DNA of 64,000 nucleotides from Psychrobacter immobilis (GTDB lineage: Bacteria > Pseudomonadota > Gammaproteobacteria > Pseudomonadales > Moraxellaceae), in the NCBI RefSeq assembly GCF_904846225.1, contig NZ_CAJGZJ010000008.1, positions 1-64,000 on the forward strand, in the 5' to 3' direction. Shown here piece after piece: positions 55,409 through 64,000 of the stretch. The first letter of the stretch is position 1, and each line of letters opens with the position of its first letter. A program made the translations under genes and the position numbers. Under the pieces are notes generated by a model. The model was given only the letters and a program-made list of their open reading frames with translations, was not told the DNA's origin and did not search any database.

Positions 55409-58051
55409 TTAACTATTTTCGGCCTTTAGTACGCTATCTAAACTTTCAAGTACATGTTTAGAAGCGGCATGCTTTTGCAGATCTAAAAGACTGTCATGCG
55501 CCATTTGACGACGCGGCTCAGCCAATGTGTTCCATCGTGCCAACACTTGCAATAAGCGTGAGGCCAATACAGGATTGGCATCGTCCAGTTTTTTAATCAC
55601 CCCAGTATAGATATCGAGACCGTCTTGGGTCCACAATACTGTCGGCTGTGCGCTAAAGGCACTAATCACTGAGCGCACACGATTTGGCGTATTCCAATCA
55701 AAGTCCTCATGATTAAGCAATGACTGGATAGCCCCAACACTCACGTCATCGGCAGACGCTTGCACACTGAACCACAAGTCAATAACCAAATCATTCGCTT
55801 GAAAGCGCTGATAAAAATCTGTCAAATAATCATTCGCTTTTGCCACTTGATGATTGACCATTGCTTTTAATGCGCCAAAACGTTCAGTCATACAGCTGGC
55901 ATTGTCATACTGCTGCTCGGCCCATTCTACTGCACCATCAACGTTAGCAGTCAATGCCATGTCTAGTACAACGTTACGCAAAGCACGTTTGCCGCGAGCT
56001 TCAGCGCTATCTTCATAAGACTGCATAGGCAGCTGTTTATAAAGCGTTGCCCACTGATCTTTTAGTGTATTTGCCACTTGTTGATACAAGCCTTCACGCT
56101 GTACTTTAACCAACTGTGGATCGTAATCTTTAGGAATGGCAGAAGCCAACTCCTGCGCTGATGGAATATCAAGCAAGCGCGCTGCCAACATCGCATCATC
56201 GGCGGCTAGCACTGGTAACGATTGCGCCAATGCTTGCAGATAGATTTCAGGGCTGCTCTTGGAGCCTTGAGATTGCAGTAAAATACGATTTACCAGCATT
56301 TGTGTCACTTGCCAGCGATTAAAACCATTGGTTTCGTGCTTGAGTAAAAATGCCAAATCTGCATCTTGATAATCATAGTTGAGCTGTACGGGTGCGCTAA
56401 AGTCACGTAATAAAGACACGACAGGCTCGCTAGCAACCCCTTCAAAAACAAAGGTCTGCATTGCTTTATCTAACAGCAGCATACGTTCGGTGATGATGTT
56501 ACCTGTGTCTTTGTCAAACAGCGCCGTCGCTACTGGAATTGGTAAGGGTTTTGGTGCATCAAAACCGCTGACATGGCGTGTTTGTTGATTCAGAGTAATG
56601 GTCAGCGTTTGCGCTGCACTATCGTAATTTTGGTGACCAGATACGACTGGCGTGCCCGGTTGACGATACCAATCGATGAAGTTTTCGATTTTATCATCAG
56701 TGATACTGAGCGCAGACAAAAAGTCCTCAACCGTCACGGCTTGCCCGTCATAGCGGCGGAAGTACTCATCAGTCCCTTTACGAAAATTATCTGGCCCTAA
56801 GGTATTAGCAATCATACGGACGATTTCTGCGCCTTTTTCATAGACGGTTGTCGTATAAAAATTATTAATCTCAACGAAACTCTCAGGACGCACAGGATGC
56901 GCCAATGGTCCTGCATCTTCGCTAAACTGATGCGCACGCAAGGTGGCTACATCATCAATTCGCTGTACGGCACTCGACTGCTGATCAGCTGAAAACGACT
57001 GATCACGGTAGACGGTAAAACCCTCTTTTAAGCATAGCTGGAACCAATCACGACAAGTGATGCGATTGCCTGTCCAATTATGAAAATACTCATGGGCGAT
57101 GATGGCTTTCACACTAAAACTACGGCTATCAGTTGTGGTTTCAGGGCTAGATAACACGCAGGCGGTATTGAAAATATTAAGACCTTTATTCTCCATCGCG
57201 CCCATATTAAACTGACTGACCGCGACAATCATATAACGATCTAAATCATAGGGTCGGCCATAATTGACCTCATCCCATTTCATAGCATCTTTTAGCGCCT
57301 GCATGCCGACATCACATTTATCGATATCAGCAGGCTTTGCGTATATTTCAAGTAGGACATCTCGACCTTCGCTCGTTGTATAAGAATCGGTCAATACATC
57401 TAAATCAGCGACCACACAGGCAAATAAATAGCTTGGCTTATTCGTTGGATCATGCCAAATAGCATAATGACGGCTTGGTTCGTCTGCCACTTCACCCGCC
57501 TCGACCAAGTTACCATTGGCCAATAGAGTTGGATAGCGCTTATCCGCCTCAAGACGTGTCGTAAATATCGCTAACACATCAGGACGGTCTGGATAAAACG
57601 TAATTTTACGAAAGCCTTCTGGCTCACACTGAGTGACAAACATAGTATCGTCGCCACTACCTGCCATATAAAACCCTTCAAGAGCCGTATTGGTTTGCGG
57701 ACAGATGCGTACTTGAATATCCAACACGGTCTCATCAGGCGCATTAAAAATCGTAAGATTACCTGCTTCTTGCTGATAATCGTCAGCAGCCAGTTGACTG
57801 CCATTCATCGTAATCGCCAGTAGCTCTAAGTCTTCCCCCAATAATACAAGCTCGCCTGCGGTTTGGCGCACCATTTTTAGCGTACTGTCTACCTGTGCAT
57901 ACGCTTCAAACAGCTTGATATCTAAGCTGACAGTTTCAACATCGAAGCTTGGTTTTTTATAATCTTTTAGGTTGATTTTGCTAGGCGCATGCGGCGGTAC
58001 ATCGGGCATTTCTGGATTGATGATTTGAGCATCGGTTTCAGCGGTAGACAT
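55409..58051 (-). CDS. pepN: Aminopeptidase N
   Basis: Zinc M1 aminopeptidase of broad specificity, with 880 residues like E. coli PepN. The exopeptidase motif is GAMENKGLNIF, and the zinc motif is HEYFHNW followed by the third ligand Glu in CLKEGFTVYRDQ. The C-terminal helical domain occupies the last 350 residues. Cytoplasmic. A single gene with a MITE-like element upstream of its promoter region. Confidence 0.96.
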   Translation of the reverse strand: MSTAETDAQIINPEMPDVPPHAPSKINLKDYKKPSFDVETVSLDIKLFEAYAQVDSTLKMVRQTAGELVLLGEDLELLAITMNGSQLAADDYQQEAGNLTIFNAPDETVLDIQVRICPQTNTALEGFYMAGSGDDTMFVTQCEPEGFRKITFYPDRPDVLAIFTTRLEADKRYPTLLANGNLVEAGEVADEPSRHYAIWHDPTNKPSYLFACVVADLDVLTDSYTTSEGRDVLLEIYAKPADIDKCDVGMQALKDAMKWDEVNYGRPYDLDRYMIVAVSQFNMGAMENKGLNIFNTACVLSSPETTTDSRSFSVKAIIAHEYFHNWTGNRITCRDWFQLCLKEGFTVYRDQSFSADQQSSAVQRIDDVATLRAHQFSEDAGPLAHPVRPESFVEINNFYTTTVYEKGAEIVRMIANTLGPDNFRKGTDEYFRRYDGQAVTVEDFLSALSITDDKIENFIDWYRQPGTPVVSGHQNYDSAAQTLTITLNQQTRHVSGFDAPKPLPIPVATALFDKDTGNIITERMLLLDKAMQTFVFEGVASEPVVSLLRDFSAPVQLNYDYQDADLAFLLKHETNGFNRWQVTQMLVNRILLQSQGSKSSPEIYLQALAQSLPVLAADDAMLAARLLDIPSAQELASAIPKDYDPQLVKVQREGLYQQVANTLKDQWATLYKQLPMQSYEDSAEARGKRALRNVVLDMALTANVDGAVEWAEQQYDNASCMTERFGALKAMVNHQVAKANDYLTDFYQRFQANDLVIDLWFSVQASADDVSVGAIQSLLNHEDFDWNTPNRVRSVISAFSAQPTVLWTQDGLDIYTGVIKKLDDANPVLASRLLQVLARWNTLAEPRRQMAHDSLLDLQKHAASKHVLESLDSVLKAENS

Positions 58052-58655
58052 ATGAATTCCTATTATTATTTATGATATGAATAGACGAATGGTAATGGAT
58101 AAGGTTAACAACGACAACGGCAATAAACCAGACATTATGCAAATTCTTAAGGCAATTTATTTTTAATAAACTTCTAGGGCGTATCCTCAATCTGAAAATG
58201 GTGATAAAGATAAGATAAATGGCAGCCAAACAAGGAAAATAGTGCAGATAATATCGAGATATTGACTAGCTATTTGACGACGTTTGGCAAGATTTAGCTA
58301 TTTTTAGCCCATTTAGTCGCTTTCGTTCAGATTGAGGACACGCCCTAACTACATTGAACTAAACTGCCAATTTTCAAGTACTGGCCTGAAAATTACTATA
58401 TTTATAAGCCATAACGAATATCAAAACAGTAATTAATATATACATAAGATTGTCATATAATCAGTTCGAAATAAAATCTATCCCAGCAGCACTGTATAGC
58501 ATTTAAAGTGAATCGACTATAGCGACAGTAATAGTAATAGAAAACTGGCAAAGATTTTAAAATAAATCATTCGCGTAAATCATCCATTGGATAATGTTCA
58601 CTAAGATGATTTAATAGTTCCACCGATGACTTACATTCGATAAACGGCCTATCAT
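58052..58655. other. 604-base gene-free region with a MITE-like element
   Basis: Contains repeat copy C (58177-58345) and a GACTATAG trace near 58517. It separates the divergent pepN and DUF6231 genes. Confidence 0.7.
58177..58345. repeat. 169-bp MITE-like element, copy C
   Basis: GGGCGTATCCTCAATCTGAA at the left is inverted at the right as TTCAGATTGAGGACACGCCC. TA flanks both ends (58175-58176, 58346-58347). It is nearly identical to copy D in inverse orientation. Confidence 0.85.
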
Positions 58656-59273
58656 ATGACAAAGCACACTACCAGTCGCTCAGACATTACTCTACCCTTA
58701 CTCATAAATTACGTTGATGCCCTATTACCGTCGCTAGCAATACAGGCGAACATGCCAATAAACTCTAAACAAGCAGATGATAACACTGCATTGTTATGGG
58801 TGGTACAAGACATGCGTACCTGTTTGGCATTACAGTCACAGCTCAAAAACCATATACTTAACAAAGACAATGGTACTGTAGCAGAAGCTGAGAAATTAAA
58901 GATATCGACTTTATCAGAGCTTATGCAACAGCAAACAACTGAACGCTATGGATTGGCCTGCTTTTGGTTACCCACTTTATCACTTGAATTACTACAACAG
59001 TATATTCCGCTGCTTATGCGCTACCGCGATCTATATGCGGCCCACCTACTACTCGCACTTGATAGCACCATAGATCTAAAAGCTTATGGTTTTACACCCT
59101 TTAATATCTTGAACGACCCGTCTCTAGAATCTGACAATAGTAATCCAACAAAATCTGCTATATCGTCAGCCACCCTTTGGCAATTTAACTTATATGATTA
59201 TAAACAATTACCAAATTGGCTCAATGCTGATTATTGGGCCAATCCTGAAAATTGGGACAAGCGTCGCTGGTAA
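58656..59273 (+). CDS. DUF6231 family protein
   Basis: A 205-residue cytoplasmic protein. The C-terminal LYDYKQLPNWLNADYWANPE with a final WDKRRW is the hallmark of the DUF6231 family known from Pseudomonas. The upstream part has a methyltransferase-like layout (ERYGLACFWLPTLSLELLQ, where relatives have 'YDLALVVDCLEHL'), but the Asp and glycine-rich S-adenosylmethionine motif is not seen. Function unknown. Confidence 0.8.
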   Translation: MTKHTTSRSDITLPLLINYVDALLPSLAIQANMPINSKQADDNTALLWVVQDMRTCLALQSQLKNHILNKDNGTVAEAEKLKISTLSELMQQQTTERYGLACFWLPTLSLELLQQYIPLLMRYRDLYAAHLLLALDSTIDLKAYGFTPFNILNDPSLESDNSNPTKSAISSATLWQFNLYDYKQLPNWLNADYWANPENWDKRRW

Positions 59274-59423
59274 TTTGTCTCATATCTAACTGTAAATTCT
59301 ACTATTATTTACAGTAATACTACTTACATAAAGTAACATTTAGTATATTATAGATAGCAATTGCCTAAGTTTTATCGTAAGCAGTTTAAAAAAACAATTT
59401 AATTAAAATTTTAGGAGCGTATC

Positions 59424-59942
59424 ATGTCAACTGGTTTTTCTAAGATCGCAGTTCTTGCTATATTATCAAGCGCTGTTGCACTAACCACAGGTTGTGCTAC
59501 CAAACGCGCTACCTCTGAAGTTGTGGTTGCCCCATTAGGCATCCCAGGTGGTCAAGCGGGCTATACAGGCGCTGTCATCGTGGACAATTCAAACGCTGTC
59601 ATGGCTGGCGCTGAGAATTTACAAGCGGTTGTTTACTTTGCTTTTGATAGCAGTGAGATTACCACACAAGCCGCAAGTGTCCTTAATCAGCATGCAAGCT
59701 TGTTAAGCTCTAACCCAGCAGCTGCTGTTGTCATCGCAGGTCATACTGATGACCGCGGTAGCCGTGAGTATAATATCGCATTGGGTGAGCGCCGTGCGCA
59801 AGCAGCACGTGATTATCTTGCTACTAAAGGTGTCGCTGTAAACAACATCCGTGTCATTAGCTATGGCGAAGAACGCCCTGCTGCTACTGGTACCAATGAA
59901 GAAGCTTATGCACAAAACCGCCGTGCTGAGTTATCTTACTAA
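59424..59942 (+). CDS. Pal-like OmpA-domain lipoprotein
   Basis: Peptidoglycan-associated lipoprotein type of 172 residues. The signal peptide ends in the lipobox ALTTGC (Cys24). The OmpA C-terminal domain spans about residues 65-172: VVYFAFDSSEIT, AGHTDDRGSREYNIALGERR, and VISYGEERPA. It anchors the outer membrane to peptidoglycan. No tolB or other tol genes are adjacent, unlike the classical tol-pal cluster, so it may be Pal itself in a rearranged locus or a paralogue. Confidence 0.9.
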   Translation: MSTGFSKIAVLAILSSAVALTTGCATKRATSEVVVAPLGIPGGQAGYTGAVIVDNSNAVMAGAENLQAVVYFAFDSSEITTQAASVLNQHASLLSSNPAAAVVIAGHTDDRGSREYNIALGERRAQAARDYLATKGVAVNNIRVISYGEERPAATGTNEEAYAQNRRAELSY

Positions 59943-59989
59943 GACTCACTAGCATCAATAGAATAGAATTCAATTTTCTTTATAAAAAT

Positions 59990-60020
59990 AAGCCCAACGA
60001 TATTATATTGTTGGGCTTTT
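59990..60020 (+). terminator. Terminator of the Pal-like gene
   Basis: AAGCCCAAC pairs with GTTGGGCTT, followed by T's. Confidence 0.88.
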
Positions 60021-60060
60021 TATGTTTTACTGAGCCAACCAATAACAATCGATACCATCA

Positions 60061-60825
60061 ATGATAGCAGACATACACTTAACTCATCTCTCATATACTC
60101 AGCTCGACACTATGACATGGTGCGCCACTGCACAAGTAAGGGAATCGCTATGCTTAAGTTTTGACACATTATGGGATAAAGCATCATGGTCACGGTTATC
60201 AGTTTTTAATATACCGCCCATAGCACCTAATAAGTTTTGTGCTCTTAATTGGCAATACTACACTGCACCTGTCACTTTGTCGGCACGTAAAATCGCTCAT
60301 AATCAACGTCAGCTACAGCGCACGGGTGTCCGATTATTGTTACAAGCATTAATCAGTGAGCTAGAGATCAGTGATACGTTAGATGAATCAAACTTTCCCT
60401 ATCGGCTTATTAATAATAAGTATTACGTATGCTTTAGTCATACAGGGCCTAATGATAAGTCTTTAAATAGTAATGTTGCCGTGATTATTAGTCATCATCG
60501 CTCTGCTGGTATCGATATAGAAAATAACAACGTTGCTTGGAAAGTGGCGCAGCGCTTTTATTCAGACAATGAAATCTCTGCCATACAGTCACTACCAACG
60601 ACCCAACGTGACATTATTATCAAGCTACTGTGGCAAATAAAAGAAAGCTTTATCAAGATTCGTCAATATACCTTGGCACAAGGCTTGGGTATGGACTATG
60701 CTTATCTTATAACTGATTTGCTTGATGCCCTAAGAGACCCTTCCCCTGTAGTCGTCATAGCCAATCGTCAGTCCGATTACCATATCGCATTCTTGCCCAT
60801 TCAACAGACTGTGGTGGTTTATTAA
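60061..60825 (+). CDS. 4'-phosphopantetheinyl transferase (Sfp/AcpT-like)
   Basis: Transfers phosphopantetheine from CoA to a carrier protein. The family motifs are SAGIDIE (Mg2+-binding Asp) and WQIKESFIK (WxxKES), with YVCFSHTG before them. It has 254 residues with an N-terminal domain of about 80 residues, like the Sfp/AcpT type rather than AcpS. No polyketide or peptide synthase gene is in the window, so the target carrier is unknown. Confidence 0.9.
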   Translation: MIADIHLTHLSYTQLDTMTWCATAQVRESLCLSFDTLWDKASWSRLSVFNIPPIAPNKFCALNWQYYTAPVTLSARKIAHNQRQLQRTGVRLLLQALISELEISDTLDESNFPYRLINNKYYVCFSHTGPNDKSLNSNVAVIISHHRSAGIDIENNNVAWKVAQRFYSDNEISAIQSLPTTQRDIIIKLLWQIKESFIKIRQYTLAQGLGMDYAYLITDLLDALRDPSPVVVIANRQSDYHIAFLPIQQTVVVY

Positions 60826-60844
60826 AAACCTTGTAAATATCTTA

Positions 60845-61013
60845 GGGCGTGTCCTCAATCTGAACAAAAGCGACTAAATGGGCTAAAAATAGCTAAATCT
60901 TGCCAAACTACGTCAAATAGCTAGTCAATATCTTGATATTATCTGCACTATTTTCCTTGTTTGGCTGCCATTTATCTTATTTTTATCACCATTTTCAGAT
61001 TGAGGACACACCC
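60845..61013. repeat. 169-bp MITE-like element, copy D
   Basis: Starts GGGCGTGTCCTCAATCTGAA and ends TTCAGATTGAGGACACACCC, flanked by TA at 60843-60844 and 61014-61015. It lies just after the phosphopantetheinyl transferase gene and is inverted relative to copy C. Confidence 0.85.
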
Positions 61014-61068
61014 TAGTTCCAAACAGTAACTGTTTTTTATTTTAGAAAAATTTCACTTTATTGCAGAC

Positions 61069-61099
61069 AAAAAAACGACCCTAAAAAGGGTCGTTTTTT
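61069..61099. terminator. Terminator of the outer-membrane protein gene
   Basis: AAAAAACGACCC pairs with GGGTCGTTTTTT. Confidence 0.92.
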
Positions 61100-61144
61100 A
61101 TGAGCTTACTATTCTTCTAATACAGTAATTAAACTGTGATTAGA

Positions 61145-62047
61145 TTAGAAACGGTAAGTTGCACCAAGTTTAACGATTGGGAACCACTCTAAGTAGTCTT
61201 TGTTTTCAAGTTCTTGTTCAGCAAGCTTAGCAACCTGACCAGCATTTAAACCAGAAGGTACATCAGTTTGACCATTAGAAATGTCTACTAACTTTCCTGG
61301 ATTTTTTGCATTAACAGTCGCATCAGTTTTACCCATGTATGCTGCACCGATTTCACCGAAAACACCCCAATGATTGTTGATGTTAGGGCGGAAGCCGATA
61401 GTACCATAAGGAGCTAGCTTGTTACGGTGTTCCAACGTGCCTTGTAGTGTACCTACATCGTCTGCATTGTATGAAACATCGTTTATCTTGTAAGTGCCAC
61501 CTTTAGAATTAGCAGTTACATCGATATCGTTGTCAGGTACGATGATACCAGCACCCATTGTAAACCAGTTGGCTACAGGACGGTACTGAACACCTAGGTA
61601 CGGGTTGCTGAAATCTGAATCTACGTCATAGTTAACATCATCAGCATCAAAGTCGCCGCCGAAAAGGTCAGCTGAATCGCCACCTGCCCAACCAGCTTGT
61701 AATTCAGTTTTGTCATTCATTGCCCAAGCAACGTTAGCGCCATAACCTAAAGTACCAACTTCAGCACTAACAGCTGCTGGATGAATAGCAGTTTGGAACA
61801 AAGTTTTAGTGCCACCAAAAATTGCACCAGTAGTGTTACGTACCACACCAGCATCAGCATTGTATGCATAGCCAGTAGGCTGTGCTTCATAACCCATTGC
61901 AACTGGCTCAGCTTCATAAACTACAGCAGGTTCAGCTTCATACGCTGTAGCATTGTTACCATCAACAACGATAACAGGTTCGGCTGCTAGTGCAACAGTT
62001 GACGCTAAAACGGCAGCAGAAATTGCTGTTAATTTAATAAGTTTCAT
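61145..62047 (-). CDS. Outer-membrane beta-barrel protein
   Basis: A 300-residue exported protein. The signal peptide ends near residue 22 (VLASTVALAA). Residues 30-70 are low in complexity, with YEAEPAVVYEAEPVAMGYEA repeats. The remainder has alternating hydrophobic strands and ends in the barrel signature GATYRF with terminal Phe. It is a porin-like barrel of about 8-12 strands; the exact family is not recognised. A strong AGGAG-type site precedes the ATG and a strong terminator follows, which suggests high expression. Confidence 0.82.
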   Translation of the reverse strand: MKLIKLTAISAAVLASTVALAAEPVIVVDGNNATAYEAEPAVVYEAEPVAMGYEAQPTGYAYNADAGVVRNTTGAIFGGTKTLFQTAIHPAAVSAEVGTLGYGANVAWAMNDKTELQAGWAGGDSADLFGGDFDADDVNYDVDSDFSNPYLGVQYRPVANWFTMGAGIIVPDNDIDVTANSKGGTYKINDVSYNADDVGTLQGTLEHRNKLAPYGTIGFRPNINNHWGVFGEIGAAYMGKTDATVNAKNPGKLVDISNGQTDVPSGLNAGQVAKLAEQELENKDYLEWFPIVKLGATYRF

Positions 62048-62653
62048 AAATACTCTCCTAAAGTGTGGAATAACTCGCCCATAAAAAATGACAATTTAGC
62101 TTTTTTAAATCAATCATTTTGTTGGGCAGATTAAAACAATTTTGGCACAAAAAGTCACCCCTAAATGCGCTCTTTTTATTTGCCGTTATGTAAAGATTGC
62201 ATGGATATTGTAATAATTACTACACGAAACTGCAAAACTTCGGTTTTCTGTTACACAATACTCTTAAAGTAACTAAACAGCCAAGACATGAATATTGATT
62301 AGCTTAATGTTCATGTAAAGGTATTACAAAGTATTTCAGTATAATGACTTACCTTCTTAATCAACTCAATGACATTTATATAGCATAATAATACTGTTTG
62401 TTGTGTTTTGTGAGTTAACGTAGCCATTATTTCTAATAGTCAACGTTTTAGACACTTTCAGACACATAGGCATTTTTTATAGATATTCCTATATCATGTG
62501 ACTATATTGTCTGTGCTTATATATTACAGCCGCTCAGATTATGCTAAATTACAGTTAATGAGACAGGTATCGCCAAACTTCAAATTTATTTCACTTATAA
62601 AAGTAGTATCCTATTTCTTGCTTTATTCTTTTAATTACTATTGAGCCATATAT
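62048..62653. other. 606-base intergenic region
   Basis: No gene or clear repeat is seen. It is AT-rich and should hold the outer-membrane protein promoter and leader and the iclR-type promoter. Confidence 0.5.
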
Positions 62654-63412
62654 ATGCCTAAAGTATCGTCGATTACGCGTGTGTTAGAGATCATAGAGGC
62701 GGTGTCTTATGCTTCCAAACCTCTCTCTCCACTTGAATTGTCTCAAGAACTAGATATCCCTAAGCCAACCATTCATAGATTGATTCAGAATTTGGTTGAT
62801 GAAGGATATTTGACCGTTGATATTAGTGGTGGCATCATTCCTGGTAAACGGGTGCGTAACCTAAGTGTCGAGCTTTGGCAACAGCGGCTATTTTTTAATG
62901 AACGACAAATGATTTTGCAACAGCTGGTTGATGAGCTTAAAGAGACCTGTGGCATTGGTGTCCCTTATCATATGAACATGATCTACACTAACCGTGCGCA
63001 AACGAGCTTGCCACTACAAATCTATTTACCTGTAGGCGCGAAATCACCGATGTGGTGTACCGCAACAGGCAAGCTATATCTAAGCCAGCTATCTGCGACC
63101 AGTCGACATAAAATCTTGCAAGGTTTACCACTGGCTAAATTTACCAAAAACACTATTACGGATATTGATGCGTTAAATGCTGAGCTTGATCGCATTGCTA
63201 TAACTGGTATCGGTATAGACAACGAAGAGTTCATCTCTGAGATGGTAGCCATATCGGTACCGATATTGGATAAAAAATCGCGCTATCTAGCTTCTCTATA
63301 CCTTCATGCACCAACCATACGTGTGTCGTTGGATGAGTTATTAACACATGCGCCACGTTTGCAGCAAGCAGCGCAGGATATTCAGACTCTCGTCTACGAC
63401 CTGCAAAGCTAA
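62654..63412 (+). CDS. IclR-family transcriptional regulator
   Basis: A 252-residue regulator. The N-terminal helix-turn-helix is KPLSPLELSQELDIPKPTIH (about residues 23-42), followed by RLIQNLVDEGYL. The C-terminal effector domain has the IclR pattern IYLPVGAKSPMWCTATGKLYL and GIDNEEFISEMVAISVPI. It is convergent with the mmsB fragment, so a link to valine or branched-chain acid catabolism is possible but unproven. A terminator follows at 63447-63486. Confidence 0.93.
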   Translation: MPKVSSITRVLEIIEAVSYASKPLSPLELSQELDIPKPTIHRLIQNLVDEGYLTVDISGGIIPGKRVRNLSVELWQQRLFFNERQMILQQLVDELKETCGIGVPYHMNMIYTNRAQTSLPLQIYLPVGAKSPMWCTATGKLYLSQLSATSRHKILQGLPLAKFTKNTITDIDALNAELDRIAITGIGIDNEEFISEMVAISVPILDKKSRYLASLYLHAPTIRVSLDELLTHAPRLQQAAQDIQTLVYDLQS

Positions 63413-63446
63413 AAAACAAGCATTAAAAAATCAGGCATTAAAAAAC

Positions 63447-63486
63447 AAAAAAAGTCTGCACTATTATAGTAGTGCAGACTTTTTTA
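63447..63486. terminator. Bidirectional terminator between iclR-type gene and mmsB
   Basis: AAAAAAGTCTGCACTA pairs with TAGTGCAGACTTTTTT. Confidence 0.92.
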
Positions 63487-63568
63487 CTTCCTTACCAGTT
63501 TAATATTTGCCATGATTGCTAGCACGCAGTCAAATTAATAGTAATCCACTTCATATGAAGAAGGAATA

Positions 63569-64000
63569 TTAGGACAGCACTGAACTATCGTGACGACCCA
63601 TAATGCTTGAAAAATCCTTATCGCCGTTCTCTACAGCATGAGCCTCATAAAGCTCGGCCGCTTTAGCACCCATTGGCGTGTCAACATTGGTATCCTGAGC
63701 CGTTTGCATCGCGAGATTGAGGTCTTTTTGCATTAGCTTACTCATAAATCCACCTTGATAGCCATTGCTAGAAGGAACATTTTCCATGACTTGCGGATAA
63801 GGATTATAGACCTCTAACGTCCAGTTACGACCTGAGCTTTGTAACATAATATCCGATAGTACTTTGGGGTCTAAACCGTTTTTGACCCCTAGATTAATGG
63901 CTTCTGCCGTTCCAGCCATGAGAATACCCAGCAGCATGTTATTGCAAATCTTCGCCACTTGCCCTGCACCCTGATCGCCTGCATGAAAAATATTTTTGCC
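63569..64000 (-). CDS. mmsB: 3-hydroxyisobutyrate dehydrogenase, C-terminal part (partial)
   Basis: Oxidises 3-hydroxyisobutyrate in valine catabolism. The visible 143 or so residues are the C-terminal helical domain: GKNIFHAGDQGAGQVAKICN with the catalytic Lys, NMLLGILMAGTAEAI, and GGFMSKLMQKDLNLAM. The gene runs off the window at 64000; the NAD-binding N-terminal domain is outside. The 3' end is complete. Related beta-hydroxyacid dehydrogenases cannot be fully excluded. Confidence 0.9.
   Translation of the reverse strand, partial: GKNIFHAGDQGAGQVAKICNNMLLGILMAGTAEAINLGVKNGLDPKVLSDIMLQSSGRNWTLEVYNPYPQVMENVPSSNGYQGGFMSKLMQKDLNLAMQTAQDTNVDTPMGAKAAELYEAHAVENGDKDFSSIMGRHDSSVLS

Noticed and set aside
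1..64000. CRISPR arrays, tRNA genes or prophage genes
   Set aside because: None of the expected spaced repeats, cloverleaf ends (GGTTCGAATCC-like) or phage structural genes were found on reading through.

Overview
The window looks like chromosome of a Moraxellaceae gammaproteobacterium, most likely Psychrobacter. The grounds are moderate-to-low GC, the gene order (dnaB-alr, kdsD-kdsC-lptC-lptA-lptB, tsaE-mutL-miaA-hfq, lpxB-rnhB), an Hfq with a very long Gly/Arg/Phe-rich tail as in Acinetobacter relatives, and small dispersed repeats. The genus is an inference. No rRNA, tRNA, CRISPR array, intact transposase gene or prophage gene was seen.

Layout. 1-4.2 kb: a perfect 35-bp-arm palindrome at the window edge, then dnaB, alr and argF. 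4.2-8.8 kb: rpiA, an arsC-arsB arsenic pair and ilvA. 8.9-14.6 kb: a rightward run with an excalibur-domain protein, a PaiB-like protein, hslR, a low-Mr phosphotyrosine phosphatase, murB, a DUF218 envelope protein, ccoS and a SafE-like membrane protein with a metal-binding tail. 15-24 kb: a DEAD-box helicase, a cold-shock protein, aroQ, an ABC1/UbiB kinase, a K+ channel, yebC, ogt and ftsY. 23.6-27.2 kb: a 55-residue lipoprotein and two M16 proteases, one with and one without the zinc motif. 27.3-33.8 kb: a lipoprotein, an M15-type peptidase, rodA, an RlpA-like protein and radA. 34-43.4 kb: LPS transport and Kdo genes, then hfq-miaA-mutL-tsaE and queD. 43.4-48 kb: an AT-richer accessory segment. 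48-58 kb: carboxynorspermidine genes, DUF924, rnhB-lpxB, DAHP synthase and pepN. 58-64 kb: DUF6231, a Pal-like protein, a phosphopantetheinyl transferase, an outer-membrane barrel, an IclR regulator and the 3' part of mmsB.

The most important content is the three-gene leftward operon at 47805-45480: an adenosine deaminase family protein, a HAM1/RdgB (ITPase-like) protein and a SIR2-domain protein, joined by 4-nt and 1-nt overlaps. This composition and order match the recently described Kongming anti-phage system (KomA-KomB-KomC). As I recall it, KomA deaminates dAMP to dIMP, a phage kinase raises this to dITP, and dITP switches on NAD+ destruction by KomB-KomC. The sequence adds independent support: the HAM1 protein carries His where the catalytic Asp should be and lacks the usual Ser-His-Arg base-recognition His, as expected of a nucleotide sensor rather than a housekeeping pyrophosphatase.

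Two dispersed repeat families stand out. One is a 169-bp TA-flanked MITE-like element with inverted ends: three full copies of equal length and two fragments. The other is a roughly 70-bp palindromic element in three copies. There is also a 6 x 8-bp tandem repeat next to the defence island.
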